A DNA stretch of 43,787 nucleotides, from contig JAYVFR010000006.1 in assembly GCA_043772945.1 (NCBI GenBank), positions 1 through 43,787 on the forward strand, in the 5' to 3' direction. The notes beneath the pieces were generated by a model. That model was not told where the DNA came from, made no database searches, and saw only the letters and a list, made by a program, of their open reading frames with translations. The translations under genes and the position numbers were made by a program. Position 1 is the stretch's first letter; each line of letters starts with the position of its first letter. This document shows positions 33,682-41,960 of the stretch, piece by piece. Source of the DNA: JAYVFR01 sp043772945 (GTDB lineage: Bacteria; Patescibacteriota; JACMRA01).

Positions 33682-33695
33682 GCGGGAAACCCCGC
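33682..33695 (+). promoter_or_regulatory. GC-rich hairpin just upstream of the 53-aa gene
   Basis: GCGGG-AAAC-CCCGC, a perfect 5-bp all-GC stem in an AT-rich genome. It ends one base before GGAG (33697-33700) and 12 nt before ATG 33708, so it could control ribosome access or stabilise the mRNA. Confidence 0.5.
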
Positions 33696-33707
33696 TGGAG
33701 TCAAATC

Positions 33708-33869
33708 ATGTCAGTAGTTGATAATCTAATACGAATCATTGCACAAGGAAAAAGTGCAGGTTTAGATACTTCAGAACTAGAGAGGGGTCTAAAAGAACAC
33801 CTCTTGAAAGCTCAGAAAGCACAAACAAAGCTAGAAGAAGTACAAAGAGATCAACGTAATCCACGATAG
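33708..33869 (+). CDS. Small helical orphan protein, 53 aa
   Basis: Fifty-three residues, highly charged and helical throughout (MSVVDNLIRIIAQGKSAGLD, then a coiled-coil-like KEHLLKAQKAQTKLEEVQRD). The ATG at 33708 is preferred to GTG 33639 because a GGAG site lies 7 nt upstream and the extra N-terminus would contain the hairpin sequence. No family recognised; it may be a small nucleic-acid- or protein-binding factor. A strong terminator follows. Confidence 0.55.
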   Translation: MSVVDNLIRIIAQGKSAGLDTSELERGLKEHLLKAQKAQTKLEEVQRDQRNPR

Positions 33870-33905
33870 ACGCAATCTTTTTCTCACTGAAAACACTAGC
33901 TTATA

Positions 33906-33938
33906 GCTCGCAACATTTTAGTTGTGGGCTTTTTTTTA
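33906..33938 (+). terminator. Terminator after the 53-aa gene
   Basis: Stem GCTCGCAAC/GTTGTGGGC (9 bp, two G-U pairs), loop ATTTTAG, then eight T. Confidence 0.8.
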
Positions 33939-33947
33939 TTTTATTCA

Positions 33948-34011
33948 AAAACCCCAACACTCCTTCTAAATCAAATACTGTATTAATTATTGGCATAAAT
34001 TAGTTATTTTT
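33948..34011 (-). repeat. Direct repeat: truncated second copy of the HAD gene 5' end
   Basis: Sixty-four bases match 34401-34464 with three differences and abut the HAD stop codon. The minus strand encodes MPIINTVFDLEGVLGF after the same A/T-rich leader, then runs out of homology at the terminator. The unit offset is 453 bp, about one HAD gene. Confidence 0.9.
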
Positions 34012-34449
34012 TTATCCTTCTAGCTTCATGACTAATTCTTGGATTTGCCCTAACAAACCATTCCCTTTAGATGTATGAGTAATTGAATTAATTCCTATAT
34101 CTCGAGCTACTAGCACATTCACTTTCTTATCATCTATGAATAAACATTCCTCAGGAGATAATCTATATTTATTTAAAAACTCCTTGTAAAAACGCTCATC
34201 AGGTTTACCAAAATTATAATTATTACTACCCAGACCTCCACTAAACCCAAAATTACTAAATTTTTTGGCAATAGTTTGGTTGAAATAACTTGAGCTTTTG
34301 GTTAATACATTAGTCAAATAATACAAATTATACCCCTTAATTAACTCCTCAATACAGACTAAACTATCTTTGTAAAATTCAAAAGTTTCAGCTTCAGGAT
34401 AAAACCCCAACACTCCTTCTAAATCAAATACTATATTAGTTATTGGCAT
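34012..34449 (-). CDS. HAD-superfamily hydrolase
   Basis: A 145-residue HAD protein. Motif I is VFDLEGVL (nucleophile Asp kept, the second Asp replaced by Glu), motif II YYLTNV, motif III Lys in FGKPDERFY, motif IV CLFIDDKKVNV. The Glu in motif I is unusual and may alter or slow phosphatase activity. I chose the ATG at 34449 because the duplicated copy at 33948-34011 preserves this start and its leader, and an upstream Met would overlap the preceding gene. Last gene of the thrS unit. Confidence 0.8.
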   Translation of the reverse strand: MPITNIVFDLEGVLGFYPEAETFEFYKDSLVCIEELIKGYNLYYLTNVLTKSSSYFNQTIAKKFSNFGFSGGLGSNNYNFGKPDERFYKEFLNKYRLSPEECLFIDDKKVNVLVARDIGINSITHTSKGNGLLGQIQELVMKLEG

Positions 34450-34464
34450 AAATTGGTTATTTTT
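34401..34464 (-). repeat. Direct repeat partner (intact HAD 5' end)
   Basis: The original of the repeat at 33948-34011; it covers the leader and the first 16 codons of the HAD gene. Confidence 0.9.
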
Positions 34465-35320
34465 AAACTTCATTCAAAACATCAAACCCATCCAGATTAC
34501 CAACGATACCAACCCCAACAATTTTACCTGTAACTATTTTTTGATCCCTTAGTTTACGAGCAATTTCGTTCAAAGTTGATCCAGAACCAATTGCATCATC
34601 AATAATCAAACAAGAATTATATGTTTTATCAGAGTTGATAAATATAGTTTCTCTAGCGTTTTCTATGCGATCTAACCTATGTTTTAGCGTTTTTTGCTGA
34701 ATAGCTATATCTATAAATTTTTTCTCAGCAACAATACGAGGTTTATCTCCACCAATTGCTTGATTAAGAATATCCATAAATTGAATTTGACGGGGGGTTG
34801 ACGGGGGCACAAAACAGACAGAATCATAACCATTCAAGAAACTTATTAATCTATCTTTAAATTCCTCACAAATGTAATTAATGTACTTCTCATTTTGTGT
34901 TTGTTTAGAATGTAAAAGAAGCTGACCAACTCGGGTTTTACCAAATCTAGGAATTTTATAAAATTCACAAAAATACATTTCATCAAGTTGAAAGTCTTCA
35001 CCGAAAACTCCTCGCCCTTTATTACTAGCATTAATCAAACCTTTAGCTCGCATCTCATTATATGGCTTGTTAATCTCAATATATTCAAGAGCAGTTTTTA
35101 CAAAATCCTGTTTGGTTTTAAAGCACCAATTATAGAAACCAAGAAAACTTAATGAAACAAAACCAGAATTATTTATAAAAACATAATTTCTAAACAAATT
35201 GTAAATTTCATTATCAAAAGACACAATTACCTCATCAACAAGATAATTTAAGGCACGTTCTTTTGAATCAAAAATTTCTTTATAATGCTCTAGTTTTTCT
35301 TTCAATTCTTTGTTATTCAT
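34463..35320 (-). CDS. Phosphoribosyltransferase-like protein
   Basis: A 285-residue protein. The C-terminal third carries a PRPP-binding motif SCLIIDDAIGSGSTLNEIA (for VLLVDDVxTTGxT) and an earlier PPSTPRQ flexible-loop-like piece near 175. The N-terminal 120 residues are helical and unrecognised. It lies 11 bp after thrS and 13 bp before the HAD gene, so the three form one unit. A PRTase with a HAD phosphatase suggests nucleotide salvage or turnover, but the substrate cannot be named. Confidence 0.7.
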   Translation of the reverse strand: MNNKELKEKLEHYKEIFDSKERALNYLVDEVIVSFDNEIYNLFRNYVFINNSGFVSLSFLGFYNWCFKTKQDFVKTALEYIEINKPYNEMRAKGLINASNKGRGVFGEDFQLDEMYFCEFYKIPRFGKTRVGQLLLHSKQTQNEKYINYICEEFKDRLISFLNGYDSVCFVPPSTPRQIQFMDILNQAIGGDKPRIVAEKKFIDIAIQQKTLKHRLDRIENARETIFINSDKTYNSCLIIDDAIGSGSTLNEIARKLRDQKIVTGKIVGVGIVGNLDGFDVLNEV

Positions 35321-35331
35321 ATATTTTTTAT

Positions 35332-37692
35332 TTATTTAATTCCTTCTAGCCAGTTTTTTAACTCGCTCAAGCTCACTTTTATGCTCTCGCCGTTGTATTC
35401 AATACTGACTTCATTTGCATCTACGTCTTTTTGACCGATTACCATCAACATCGGGATTTTCTCTAGCTTAGCTTCACGGATTTTTTTGCCTAGGGACTCT
35501 GAGCGGGAATCAACTGCATAACGAATTTCATTGTATTTGAGTGGTTTCATTAACACAGTTTCGTTTAAAATTTCTTTAATTTGGTCTACAAAAGATAGAA
35601 CTTGATCATTAATTGTCAAAATTCTCAGTTGCTCAGGAGCAAGCCAAAACGGGAATTTACCCGCAAAATGCTCTAAAAGAAAACCAATCATACGAACTTC
35701 TGTACTAAGAGGCGCTCGGTGAATTACTAGGGGAGTTATCTCATTGTTATGCTCGTCAGTATAAATTAGATTAAACTTAGTCGGGGTGTAGAGATCAATT
35801 TGAGAAGTAGAGCAAGTGTAGACTTTACCAATAGCTGACTTCATTTGAACATCAATTTTAGGACCGTAAAAAGCCGCTCCATCATTAATAATCACATAAT
35901 CCACACCTGCCTTATCGCAAGCTTCTTTGGAGAGAGCTTCAGCTTTTTGCCACATCGCCTCATCCTTGTGATATTTCTCATTAGCAGGATCCCGCAGGGC
36001 AAGTTCAAGCCAATAATCAGTAATATTTAACTCTTTAAAATAAAGCTTAATGAGATCAACTGATTTAATAAATTCATCCACAGCTTGCTCAATAGTACAA
36101 TAAATGTGTGCATCATTCATTTTCATAGACCGTGTTCTCATCAAACCAAAAAGAGAGCCAGAATCTTCGTAACGATGACAAAATCCATATTCTGAAAAAC
36201 GTAGTGGTAACTCACGATAAGACCTCTTACGAGCCGCAAAAACCTGATGATGGAACGGACAATTCATCGGTTTAATATAGTAATTCTCACCATCAATATC
36301 CATAGGAGAATACATAGAATCACGATACATCGGCAGATGCCCTGAAGTTAGAAATAAATTTTCTTTGGTGATTAAAGGCGTAGCTACTGGTTGATAGCCT
36401 TGTTTTTTTTCCTCTTGGGCCGCCCATTTCTCTAACAAATCAATTAAAACTTTACCACGGGGAAGCCATAGAGGCAAGCCTTTACCAATCAAATCAGAAA
36501 AAGCAAAAATATCTAATTGCTCACCTAAAATTCTATGATCTCGCTTCTTAGCTTCTTCTATTTGTTTATTGTAATCTTCTAGCTCTTTGACTGTATCAAA
36601 TACAACAGCATAAAGCCTTTGCATATTAATTCCACGATCTTGATCCCCCCGCCAATAACTCGCGGAAAACTTATCTAATTGAAAACCAGCGATTTTAAAA
36701 TCACCCAAACTTGAAATATGAGGACCTTTGCATAAATCTTCAAAAATCACTTCATCGGTTTTAGTATTGCGGATTGAGTAAGTAGTTATAATTGGAGTCT
36801 CTCCCACTAATAAATCGCTTTTCTCCTCCTCGCTCAAACCAGTAGTTCCCTTATCGCGCAAATTCTCCAGCAATTCGACCTTGAGTAATTGACCTTTAGA
36901 CTTAAATAACTTAATAGCTTCCTCCATTGCTAGCTCTTTTGACTCAAAGACTAAGTCTTTTTTGATCAAGTCAACGATAACTTTAGTAACTCCTTTCAAA
37001 TCTTCTGGAACAAGGTTACGCGGTAAAATAAAATCATAGTAGCAACCATTCTCAATAACGGGACCTACACCGAATTGAATAATTTTAGGCTGATAATCCA
37101 ATCCTCTTTTAACAGTGGTTTGGGTATATTGGTCAGCCTCTGCTGCACCATCTCGACCCTCCATTAATATTTCAAGCTTAGAACTACCAAACCAATCATA
37201 CCTATATGACTTACCAGCTTCCAATACTGGATTAGAATAATCTTTTACAGTTATAATTACTTGAATAACTCGCTGCTGGTAATTTTCGTTTTTAGATCTC
37301 ATCTCCACTGGCAAATCAAAATCTTGAACGTGAACAATATCAATAATTTGGTTCAATTCAAAGTCAAGCTCTTCTTTTAATTCCCTCTTAACACAATCAA
37401 AAATCGTTTCCCCGTCTTCAAGTCCTCCTCCTGGCAAGTCCCAACAATTGGGGAATTTCCTCCTATCTGAAGTTCGTTTTTGAGCAAATACCTCACCTTT
37501 GTCATTTTTAATCAAACAATCTACAAAAATAGCCCTACCAGTCACCAAGCTTTCTTTTAGTAATTTGTTTAATTTTTGGTTAATGTTATTTTCTTGTTTG
37601 AAGTATATCTGAACTGCACAAGCCATTAAGTGGGCGAATGAATGTCTTTTTGTGTCTAATTGCAGATTGGTTGAATTTGAATTAATGGACAT
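35332..37692 (-). CDS. thrS: Threonyl-tRNA synthetase lacking the TGS domain and carrying an inserted Nudix hydrolase
   Basis: A 786-residue protein. It starts directly at the editing domain (RHSFAHLMACAVQ, H17 and H21 of HxxxH), so the N-terminal TGS domain is absent. After this helix residues 40-185 form a Nudix hydrolase with box G89-x5-E95-x7-R103-E-L-x-E-E (only the late Gly is Asp). The editing domain then resumes at QFGVGPVIENGCYYDF and keeps DLCKGPHIS. The catalytic core is intact: zinc ligands in MNCPFHH, NDAHIYC and VIHRAPL, and class II motif 2 in FCHRYEDSGS. The anticodon domain is normal. The Nudix domain is thus inside the proofreading domain. Followed by the PRTase and HAD genes. 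Confidence 0.94.
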   Translation of the reverse strand: MSINSNSTNLQLDTKRHSFAHLMACAVQIYFKQENNINQKLNKLLKESLVTGRAIFVDCLIKNDKGEVFAQKRTSDRRKFPNCWDLPGGGLEDGETIFDCVKRELKEELDFELNQIIDIVHVQDFDLPVEMRSKNENYQQRVIQVIITVKDYSNPVLEAGKSYRYDWFGSSKLEILMEGRDGAAEADQYTQTTVKRGLDYQPKIIQFGVGPVIENGCYYDFILPRNLVPEDLKGVTKVIVDLIKKDLVFESKELAMEEAIKLFKSKGQLLKVELLENLRDKGTTGLSEEEKSDLLVGETPIITTYSIRNTKTDEVIFEDLCKGPHISSLGDFKIAGFQLDKFSASYWRGDQDRGINMQRLYAVVFDTVKELEDYNKQIEEAKKRDHRILGEQLDIFAFSDLIGKGLPLWLPRGKVLIDLLEKWAAQEEKKQGYQPVATPLITKENLFLTSGHLPMYRDSMYSPMDIDGENYYIKPMNCPFHHQVFAARKRSYRELPLRFSEYGFCHRYEDSGSLFGLMRTRSMKMNDAHIYCTIEQAVDEFIKSVDLIKLYFKELNITDYWLELALRDPANEKYHKDEAMWQKAEALSKEACDKAGVDYVIINDGAAFYGPKIDVQMKSAIGKVYTCSTSQIDLYTPTKFNLIYTDEHNNEITPLVIHRAPLSTEVRMIGFLLEHFAGKFPFWLAPEQLRILTINDQVLSFVDQIKEILNETVLMKPLKYNEIRYAVDSRSESLGKKIREAKLEKIPMLMVIGQKDVDANEVSIEYNGESIKVSLSELKNWLEGIK

Positions 37693-37703
37693 AATTTTTA
37701 AAT

Positions 37704-38150
37704 CTAAAACAAGCTAATAATTCCAAGAATAAATAAAATAAGGGTACAAACACTAGCAGCTATATTAAAACCCAATTTGATTTTAAACTCCCAGTCATTA
37801 ATATAAGCCATACTAAAGAGAGCTTTACTAACAAGCCAAGTTAAACAAGTTATTACAAAAATAGAGCTTCCTGCAACATAGAAAGTATCAACAGGTAAGT
37901 AAAATTTAGCAGTATTAAAGTTATCTAAAAAATTATAATTAAATTTCGTTTGGACAATCCACACAAGTGGAAGAAAGATTACAAGATTTTCAAGATAATT
38001 CAAATGCGTGCGGTAAGCACGCTCGAAGTTTACATTCCCTGTTGTTGCTGGAGCTACAACTTTATATTTACCTCGAGCTACGGAAACAAGAGTTGAAAGT
38101 GTTTGATAAGTGATGAGAGCAATAAGGGTTACGAGAATTGGAAATTGCAT
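37704..38150 (-). CDS. MAPEG-family membrane protein
   Basis: A 148-residue protein with four membrane segments and the MAPEG signature: SVARGKYKVVAPATTGNVNF, ERAYRTHLNYLENLVIFLPL (for FERAxRVQxNxLExLxxFLP). Eukaryotic members are glutathione transferases or eicosanoid enzymes; bacterial roles are poorly known and glutathione use is uncertain here. It lies 11 bp upstream of thrS on the same strand. Confidence 0.85.
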   Translation of the reverse strand: MQFPILVTLIALITYQTLSTLVSVARGKYKVVAPATTGNVNFERAYRTHLNYLENLVIFLPLVWIVQTKFNYNFLDNFNTAKFYLPVDTFYVAGSSIFVITCLTWLVSKALFSMAYINDWEFKIKLGFNIAASVCTLILFILGIISLF

Positions 38151-38195
38151 AAAGGGATTTTTTAGATTACAAATTGAGTTAGTTTGTATATATTT

Positions 38196-40727
38196 TTAAG
38201 CTTTTTTGATAGGTAATTTACGGCTTTTTTTAATAACTTCTGTAACTAGAAGTGTTTTAAGGTTTTCATCCGCCCTAACTTCCAAATTCGTACAAATAGG
38301 ATTATCAAGCAAAAATTCTGCGATAGGATCTTGAACTAAATTTGCAATCAGAGATTTAATTTCACGAGCCCCGTACTCGAATTTTTCACCTGAATTTGTA
38401 ACCACGTAATCAATTACGTTGTCTTTAAAAGCTATTATTCTACCGCTCTTTAATAAATGTCCTTGCAGTATTGAAAGTTCTTTGTGGATAATTTGGCTTA
38501 AAACTGATTTACCAAGGGGTCTAAATACAATTTTACCGTTAATCCGGCCTAAAATTTCTGGTTTAATGGCTTTTTCTACTTCTGCCATTACAGATTTCTT
38601 TATTTCACTATAATCCGCTTCTTCTTGTTTTTCAAAATCCACAAACCCAATTGTAGAAGCAAATTTGTTTAACTGACTTCGCCCTAAATTAGAGGTCATA
38701 AAAATCAACGCATGTTCACAACTTACGACACTTCCTTTGGCATCAGTAATTGTTCCGTCCTCGAGCATCTGCAAAAGAATATTTAAAATCTCGCGATTTC
38801 CTTTCTCAATTTCATCGAAAAGAATTACACAATAAGGTTTCTTGCGTAAAAACTCTGTTAGCTGCGGAGCATCATCGTAACCTACATAACCAGCTGGAGC
38901 TCCAAGTAAACGTGAAATAGTGTGTTTCTCACCAAATTCACTCATATCAAGTTTTAATAAATATTTAGTAGTATCTCCATAAAGTTCTTGCGTCAGAACC
39001 TTCACAAGTTCAGTCTTACCAACTCCCGTAGGACCAAGGAGAATAAAGGATGCAATCGGGCCTTTATGCGGATTAACACCAGAATAGGCTCTCTTTAGCG
39101 AGCGAGTAATTTGAGTTGTTGCTTCAGTCTGTCCAAAGATTTTATTATTTAAAGCATCTTCGAGGTGCTTAACTTGTGTAAAAATATCAGAACTAATTCT
39201 AACAATCGGAACTCCTGACATTTCTGAAACTGTTCGCTCAAGAATTTGTTTAGTTACTGTTACTGATGGAATAATTTTTTTGTTTGGCAAATTCAAAACA
39301 GCTAATTTTTGTTCTAAAACTTTTTGCTCCTCTTCAAACTTTTTCGATAGTTCAAAATTTTGAGATAAAATTGCTTCATTTTTTTGTTTAATTAACGCTA
39401 GAATCTGTTTCTCTAAATCCTCCCAAGAAGCTACTTTATTTTTATCTTCTTTATTATCGTTTGCGTACTGAATTCTACAACGAACTAAACACTCATCTAG
39501 AACGTCGATTGCTTTATCAGGAAAATATCTGTCAGGCAAAAACCTCCCTGCAAGCGTAACAAGCCTATCAAGCATTTCCTCAGGAAAAATTGCATTATGA
39601 TAGTTCTCATAAACAACCTTAACCCCTTTTAAAATATCAATCACTTGATGATGATTCGGCTCTTCTAACCTAATTGACTGAAACCTTCGCTCAAAAGCTT
39701 TATCTTTCTTAACTATTCTGCGATACTCCTCTTCGGTTGTAGCCCCAATTACACTAATCTCGCCACGAGAAAGTGCTGGTTTTAAAATCCCCGATAATTC
39801 AGGCCCACCGTTAGCCCCACTCCCCGCTCCAATTGCAGTATGAATCTCATCAATAAACAAAATTATATCCTTAGCTTCAATTACTTCATCTAAAATTGCT
39901 TTAATCCTACCCTCAAACTCACCTCTAAACATAGTCCCAGCTACAAGCGTACTAACATCAAGTGAAAGAATTTGCTTATTCTGCAACCAATCAGGTACTT
40001 GTTTGTTATTAATTCGCTTAGCAAGACCTTCAATTAAAGCCGTCTTACCAACTCCTGGCTCTCCGAGTAAAATTGGGTTATTTTTTACTTTACGGCTAAG
40101 AATTTGTATAGCTCTATCAATTTCTTTTTCGCGATCAAAAACATCAAACCCAGCCTCACTAGCCACTTTTCGATTTAGATTAACAGTAAACTGCGCGAGA
40201 GCAGAACCTGAGCGAGTATTGGGATTTTGAGTTTTAAAATTATTTGTTTGGGGTCGTAATCCTTTTTTGTAATTCTCAAAAACTGACATCAACATGTCTT
40301 GGATTTTGCTACTACCGTCCTCATTCAAGTGCATTAATTTTTGACCGTTTGAATTCTTAGTATTCAATATTCCATAAACTAAATGCTCTAAACCGACATA
40401 GCTAAAATTATATTCCTCAGCCACGGATATAGATTTATCGAGACACTCCTGCAGCTCTGTCGTAATTTCAGGAATATTAAAACCACTGTTATTAACGCGG
40501 TGATTCTCTGGGTTCTCATTAGAAATTCTCCTAATTATATCCATCAATTCTCCTGCGCTAATCCCATCAATAAAAGTCATTTGAAAAGGTAAATTCTCCT
40601 GAGGTTGAGATAAAATTCCGTAAAGAAGATGCTCTGAACCGATAAAAGTATGTTTAAGTTCTTGAGCAATTTGTTGAGCCAAAGCTAAGGCGTTTTTGGC
40701 ACGGGAATCAAATTTAGGTACAGGCAT
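38196..40727 (-). CDS. clpC: ATP-dependent Clp protease ATP-binding subunit ClpC
   Basis: An 843-residue AAA+ unfoldase. Clp_N repeats (KHTFIGSEHLLYGIL and FSYVGLEHLVYGIL) fill residues 1-150. D1 has Walker A GEPGVGKT (about 225) and Walker B ILFIDEIHT. A short middle domain with a UVR-like segment (LIKQKNEAILSQNFELSKKF) follows, shorter than in ClpB. D2 has GPTGVGKTE (about 565) and VILFDEIEKG. The short middle domain argues for ClpC over ClpB. clpP is not in this window. No CtsR-like operator was evident upstream. Confidence 0.9.
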   Translation of the reverse strand: MPVPKFDSRAKNALALAQQIAQELKHTFIGSEHLLYGILSQPQENLPFQMTFIDGISAGELMDIIRRISNENPENHRVNNSGFNIPEITTELQECLDKSISVAEEYNFSYVGLEHLVYGILNTKNSNGQKLMHLNEDGSSKIQDMLMSVFENYKKGLRPQTNNFKTQNPNTRSGSALAQFTVNLNRKVASEAGFDVFDREKEIDRAIQILSRKVKNNPILLGEPGVGKTALIEGLAKRINNKQVPDWLQNKQILSLDVSTLVAGTMFRGEFEGRIKAILDEVIEAKDIILFIDEIHTAIGAGSGANGGPELSGILKPALSRGEISVIGATTEEEYRRIVKKDKAFERRFQSIRLEEPNHHQVIDILKGVKVVYENYHNAIFPEEMLDRLVTLAGRFLPDRYFPDKAIDVLDECLVRCRIQYANDNKEDKNKVASWEDLEKQILALIKQKNEAILSQNFELSKKFEEEQKVLEQKLAVLNLPNKKIIPSVTVTKQILERTVSEMSGVPIVRISSDIFTQVKHLEDALNNKIFGQTEATTQITRSLKRAYSGVNPHKGPIASFILLGPTGVGKTELVKVLTQELYGDTTKYLLKLDMSEFGEKHTISRLLGAPAGYVGYDDAPQLTEFLRKKPYCVILFDEIEKGNREILNILLQMLEDGTITDAKGSVVSCEHALIFMTSNLGRSQLNKFASTIGFVDFEKQEEADYSEIKKSVMAEVEKAIKPEILGRINGKIVFRPLGKSVLSQIIHKELSILQGHLLKSGRIIAFKDNVIDYVVTNSGEKFEYGAREIKSLIANLVQDPIAEFLLDNPICTNLEVRADENLKTLLVTEVIKKSRKLPIKKA

Positions 40728-40851
40728 AGCAATAATTATGTGTTACAAAAGTAGTTGAAAAAGTAACTGAAAGTTATATTAGTAGACTAAATTGTTTTTG
40801 TAAAATTAGCAAGTTCTATTTGAGACTGCTAATAATTACTTTTGAATAAGC

Positions 40852-40880
40852 TTGCAATTAAATTAAAAATATGCTTACAT
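40852..40880 (+). promoter_or_regulatory. Promoter of the 121-aa orphan gene
   Basis: TTGCAA (40852-40857), 17 bp, TTACAT (40875-40880). Just downstream GCGTT-GTAG-AACGC is a small inverted repeat that could be an operator or leader hairpin. Confidence 0.5.
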
Positions 40881-40920
40881 TGCGTTGTAGAACGCACTCC
40901 ATAATAGGGAAAAAATTAAA

Positions 40921-41286
40921 ATGGCAATAATTTCTGCTGAAAACATCCTAAAAAAATTAGAAACGCAAGGTTACGATATTCCAGAAGATGCTCGAAAAGC
41001 AGTTTGTCTTTTTGACCAGTATAATCAACCTAAAATAAAGGAAATCTATGTTGCCTTAAGCCAGAGACCTAACCATAGACTAGATCGGGCTGAAATTTTT
41101 ATTGATGTACCAAGTGGTTATATTAATTTAAGCAACTTCTCAGTACAAACTCACGGTGAAACGAATACATGTACAGGTAAGGCCCTCACTTGGATAAAAA
41201 GTTTGAATGGAGTTTATACTTTGAAAATATTTACGATAGATCCTATAACGGTGAGAGAATCCGAATATTATGGAAAAATAGTTTAA
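40921..41286 (+). CDS. Orphan protein, 121 aa
   Basis: Not recognised. An N-terminal helix (SAENILKKLETQGYDIPEDA) is followed by a beta-rich domain (IKEIYVALSQRP, AEIFIDVPSGYINLSNFSVQ). No signal peptide. AGGGA lies 10 nt before the ATG. Monocistronic, with a promoter and a strong terminator, opposite to clpC. Confidence 0.6.
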   Translation: MAIISAENILKKLETQGYDIPEDARKAVCLFDQYNQPKIKEIYVALSQRPNHRLDRAEIFIDVPSGYINLSNFSVQTHGETNTCTGKALTWIKSLNGVYTLKIFTIDPITVRESEYYGKIV

Positions 41287-41319
41287 TATTCTTATTCATA
41301 TCTAGCAATTCGCCCCTTC

Positions 41320-41346
41320 CAGCACAGAACAATGTGCTGTTTTTTT
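41320..41346 (+). terminator. Terminator after the 121-aa orphan gene
   Basis: Perfect stem CAGCACA/TGTGCTG, loop GAACAA, then seven T. Confidence 0.88.
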
Positions 41347-41370
41347 ATGATTACTAATAAATTTATGTTT

Positions 41371-41397
41371 AAAAAAACCCTGCCAAAAATAACAGGG
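41371..41397 (-). terminator. Terminator for the secreted-protein gene
   Basis: On the minus strand CCCTG/CAGGG encloses a 10-nt loop and is followed by seven T. Confidence 0.6.
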
Positions 41398-41438
41398 GGG
41401 GAAGTTAGCAGTTTGAGAAATTGATTCTAACCATCTAA

Positions 41439-41867
41439 TTAGTCAAGATTAAAATCACCAGTAGCGCCCTCAACAACAAAAAAAATGTAAGGGCCCGCTT
41501 CAGTCCCTAAAATAATGTTGCTCCCTTCACTCAATGCAAATTCCTTGAGAAAAGTAGAGTGTTTGGGGTTACGATCGGGTGAAGCTGTAACTCTAACAAT
41601 TCTATCCTTTAACGAATCAGAAATATTACTAGAAATGAAACTAACAAATCGACCATTTCTCTTTAACTCAAGAGAGCCACCTTCATCAAAATACAAAATT
41701 ACATGTTGAGAACTAGGAGTCGTTGAAGTAACCCCGCAGAGCCTTGAGGCTGGATCAAAATATACTCCAATTAATTCACCTAGTTGAATTGGTGCTGCTT
41801 GAGCGTTTTTTGTTTTTAAAGATAACAAAGCTAGCAACAAAAGAAGTGCAGAACGTTTTTTGCCCAT
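41439..41867 (-). CDS. Small secreted protein, unknown function
   Basis: A 142-residue protein with a Sec signal peptide (KKRSALLLLLALLSLKTKNA) and an AQA cleavage site near residue 24. The mature part is beta-rich (HVILYFDEGGSLELKRNGRF, SNIILGTEAGPYIFFVVEG) with one Cys. Not recognised. It follows the short gyrB by 93 bp and has its own terminator. Confidence 0.7.
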   Translation of the reverse strand: MGKKRSALLLLLALLSLKTKNAQAAPIQLGELIGVYFDPASRLCGVTSTTPSSQHVILYFDEGGSLELKRNGRFVSFISSNISDSLKDRIVRVTASPDRNPKHSTFLKEFALSEGSNIILGTEAGPYIFFVVEGATGDFNLD

Positions 41868-41960
41868 TAGACCAAACCTAAAAATACATTAGTACCGTAA
41901 CCATAAAACCTAGGTTAAGATGATTGATGTTGTCAAAACGCTTTAAATTTGAATTTAGAG

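Noticed and set aside
33639..33707. Upstream GTG start for the 53-aa gene.
   Set aside because: It would translate through the GC-rich hairpin; the ATG at 33708 has a GGAG site at proper spacing.
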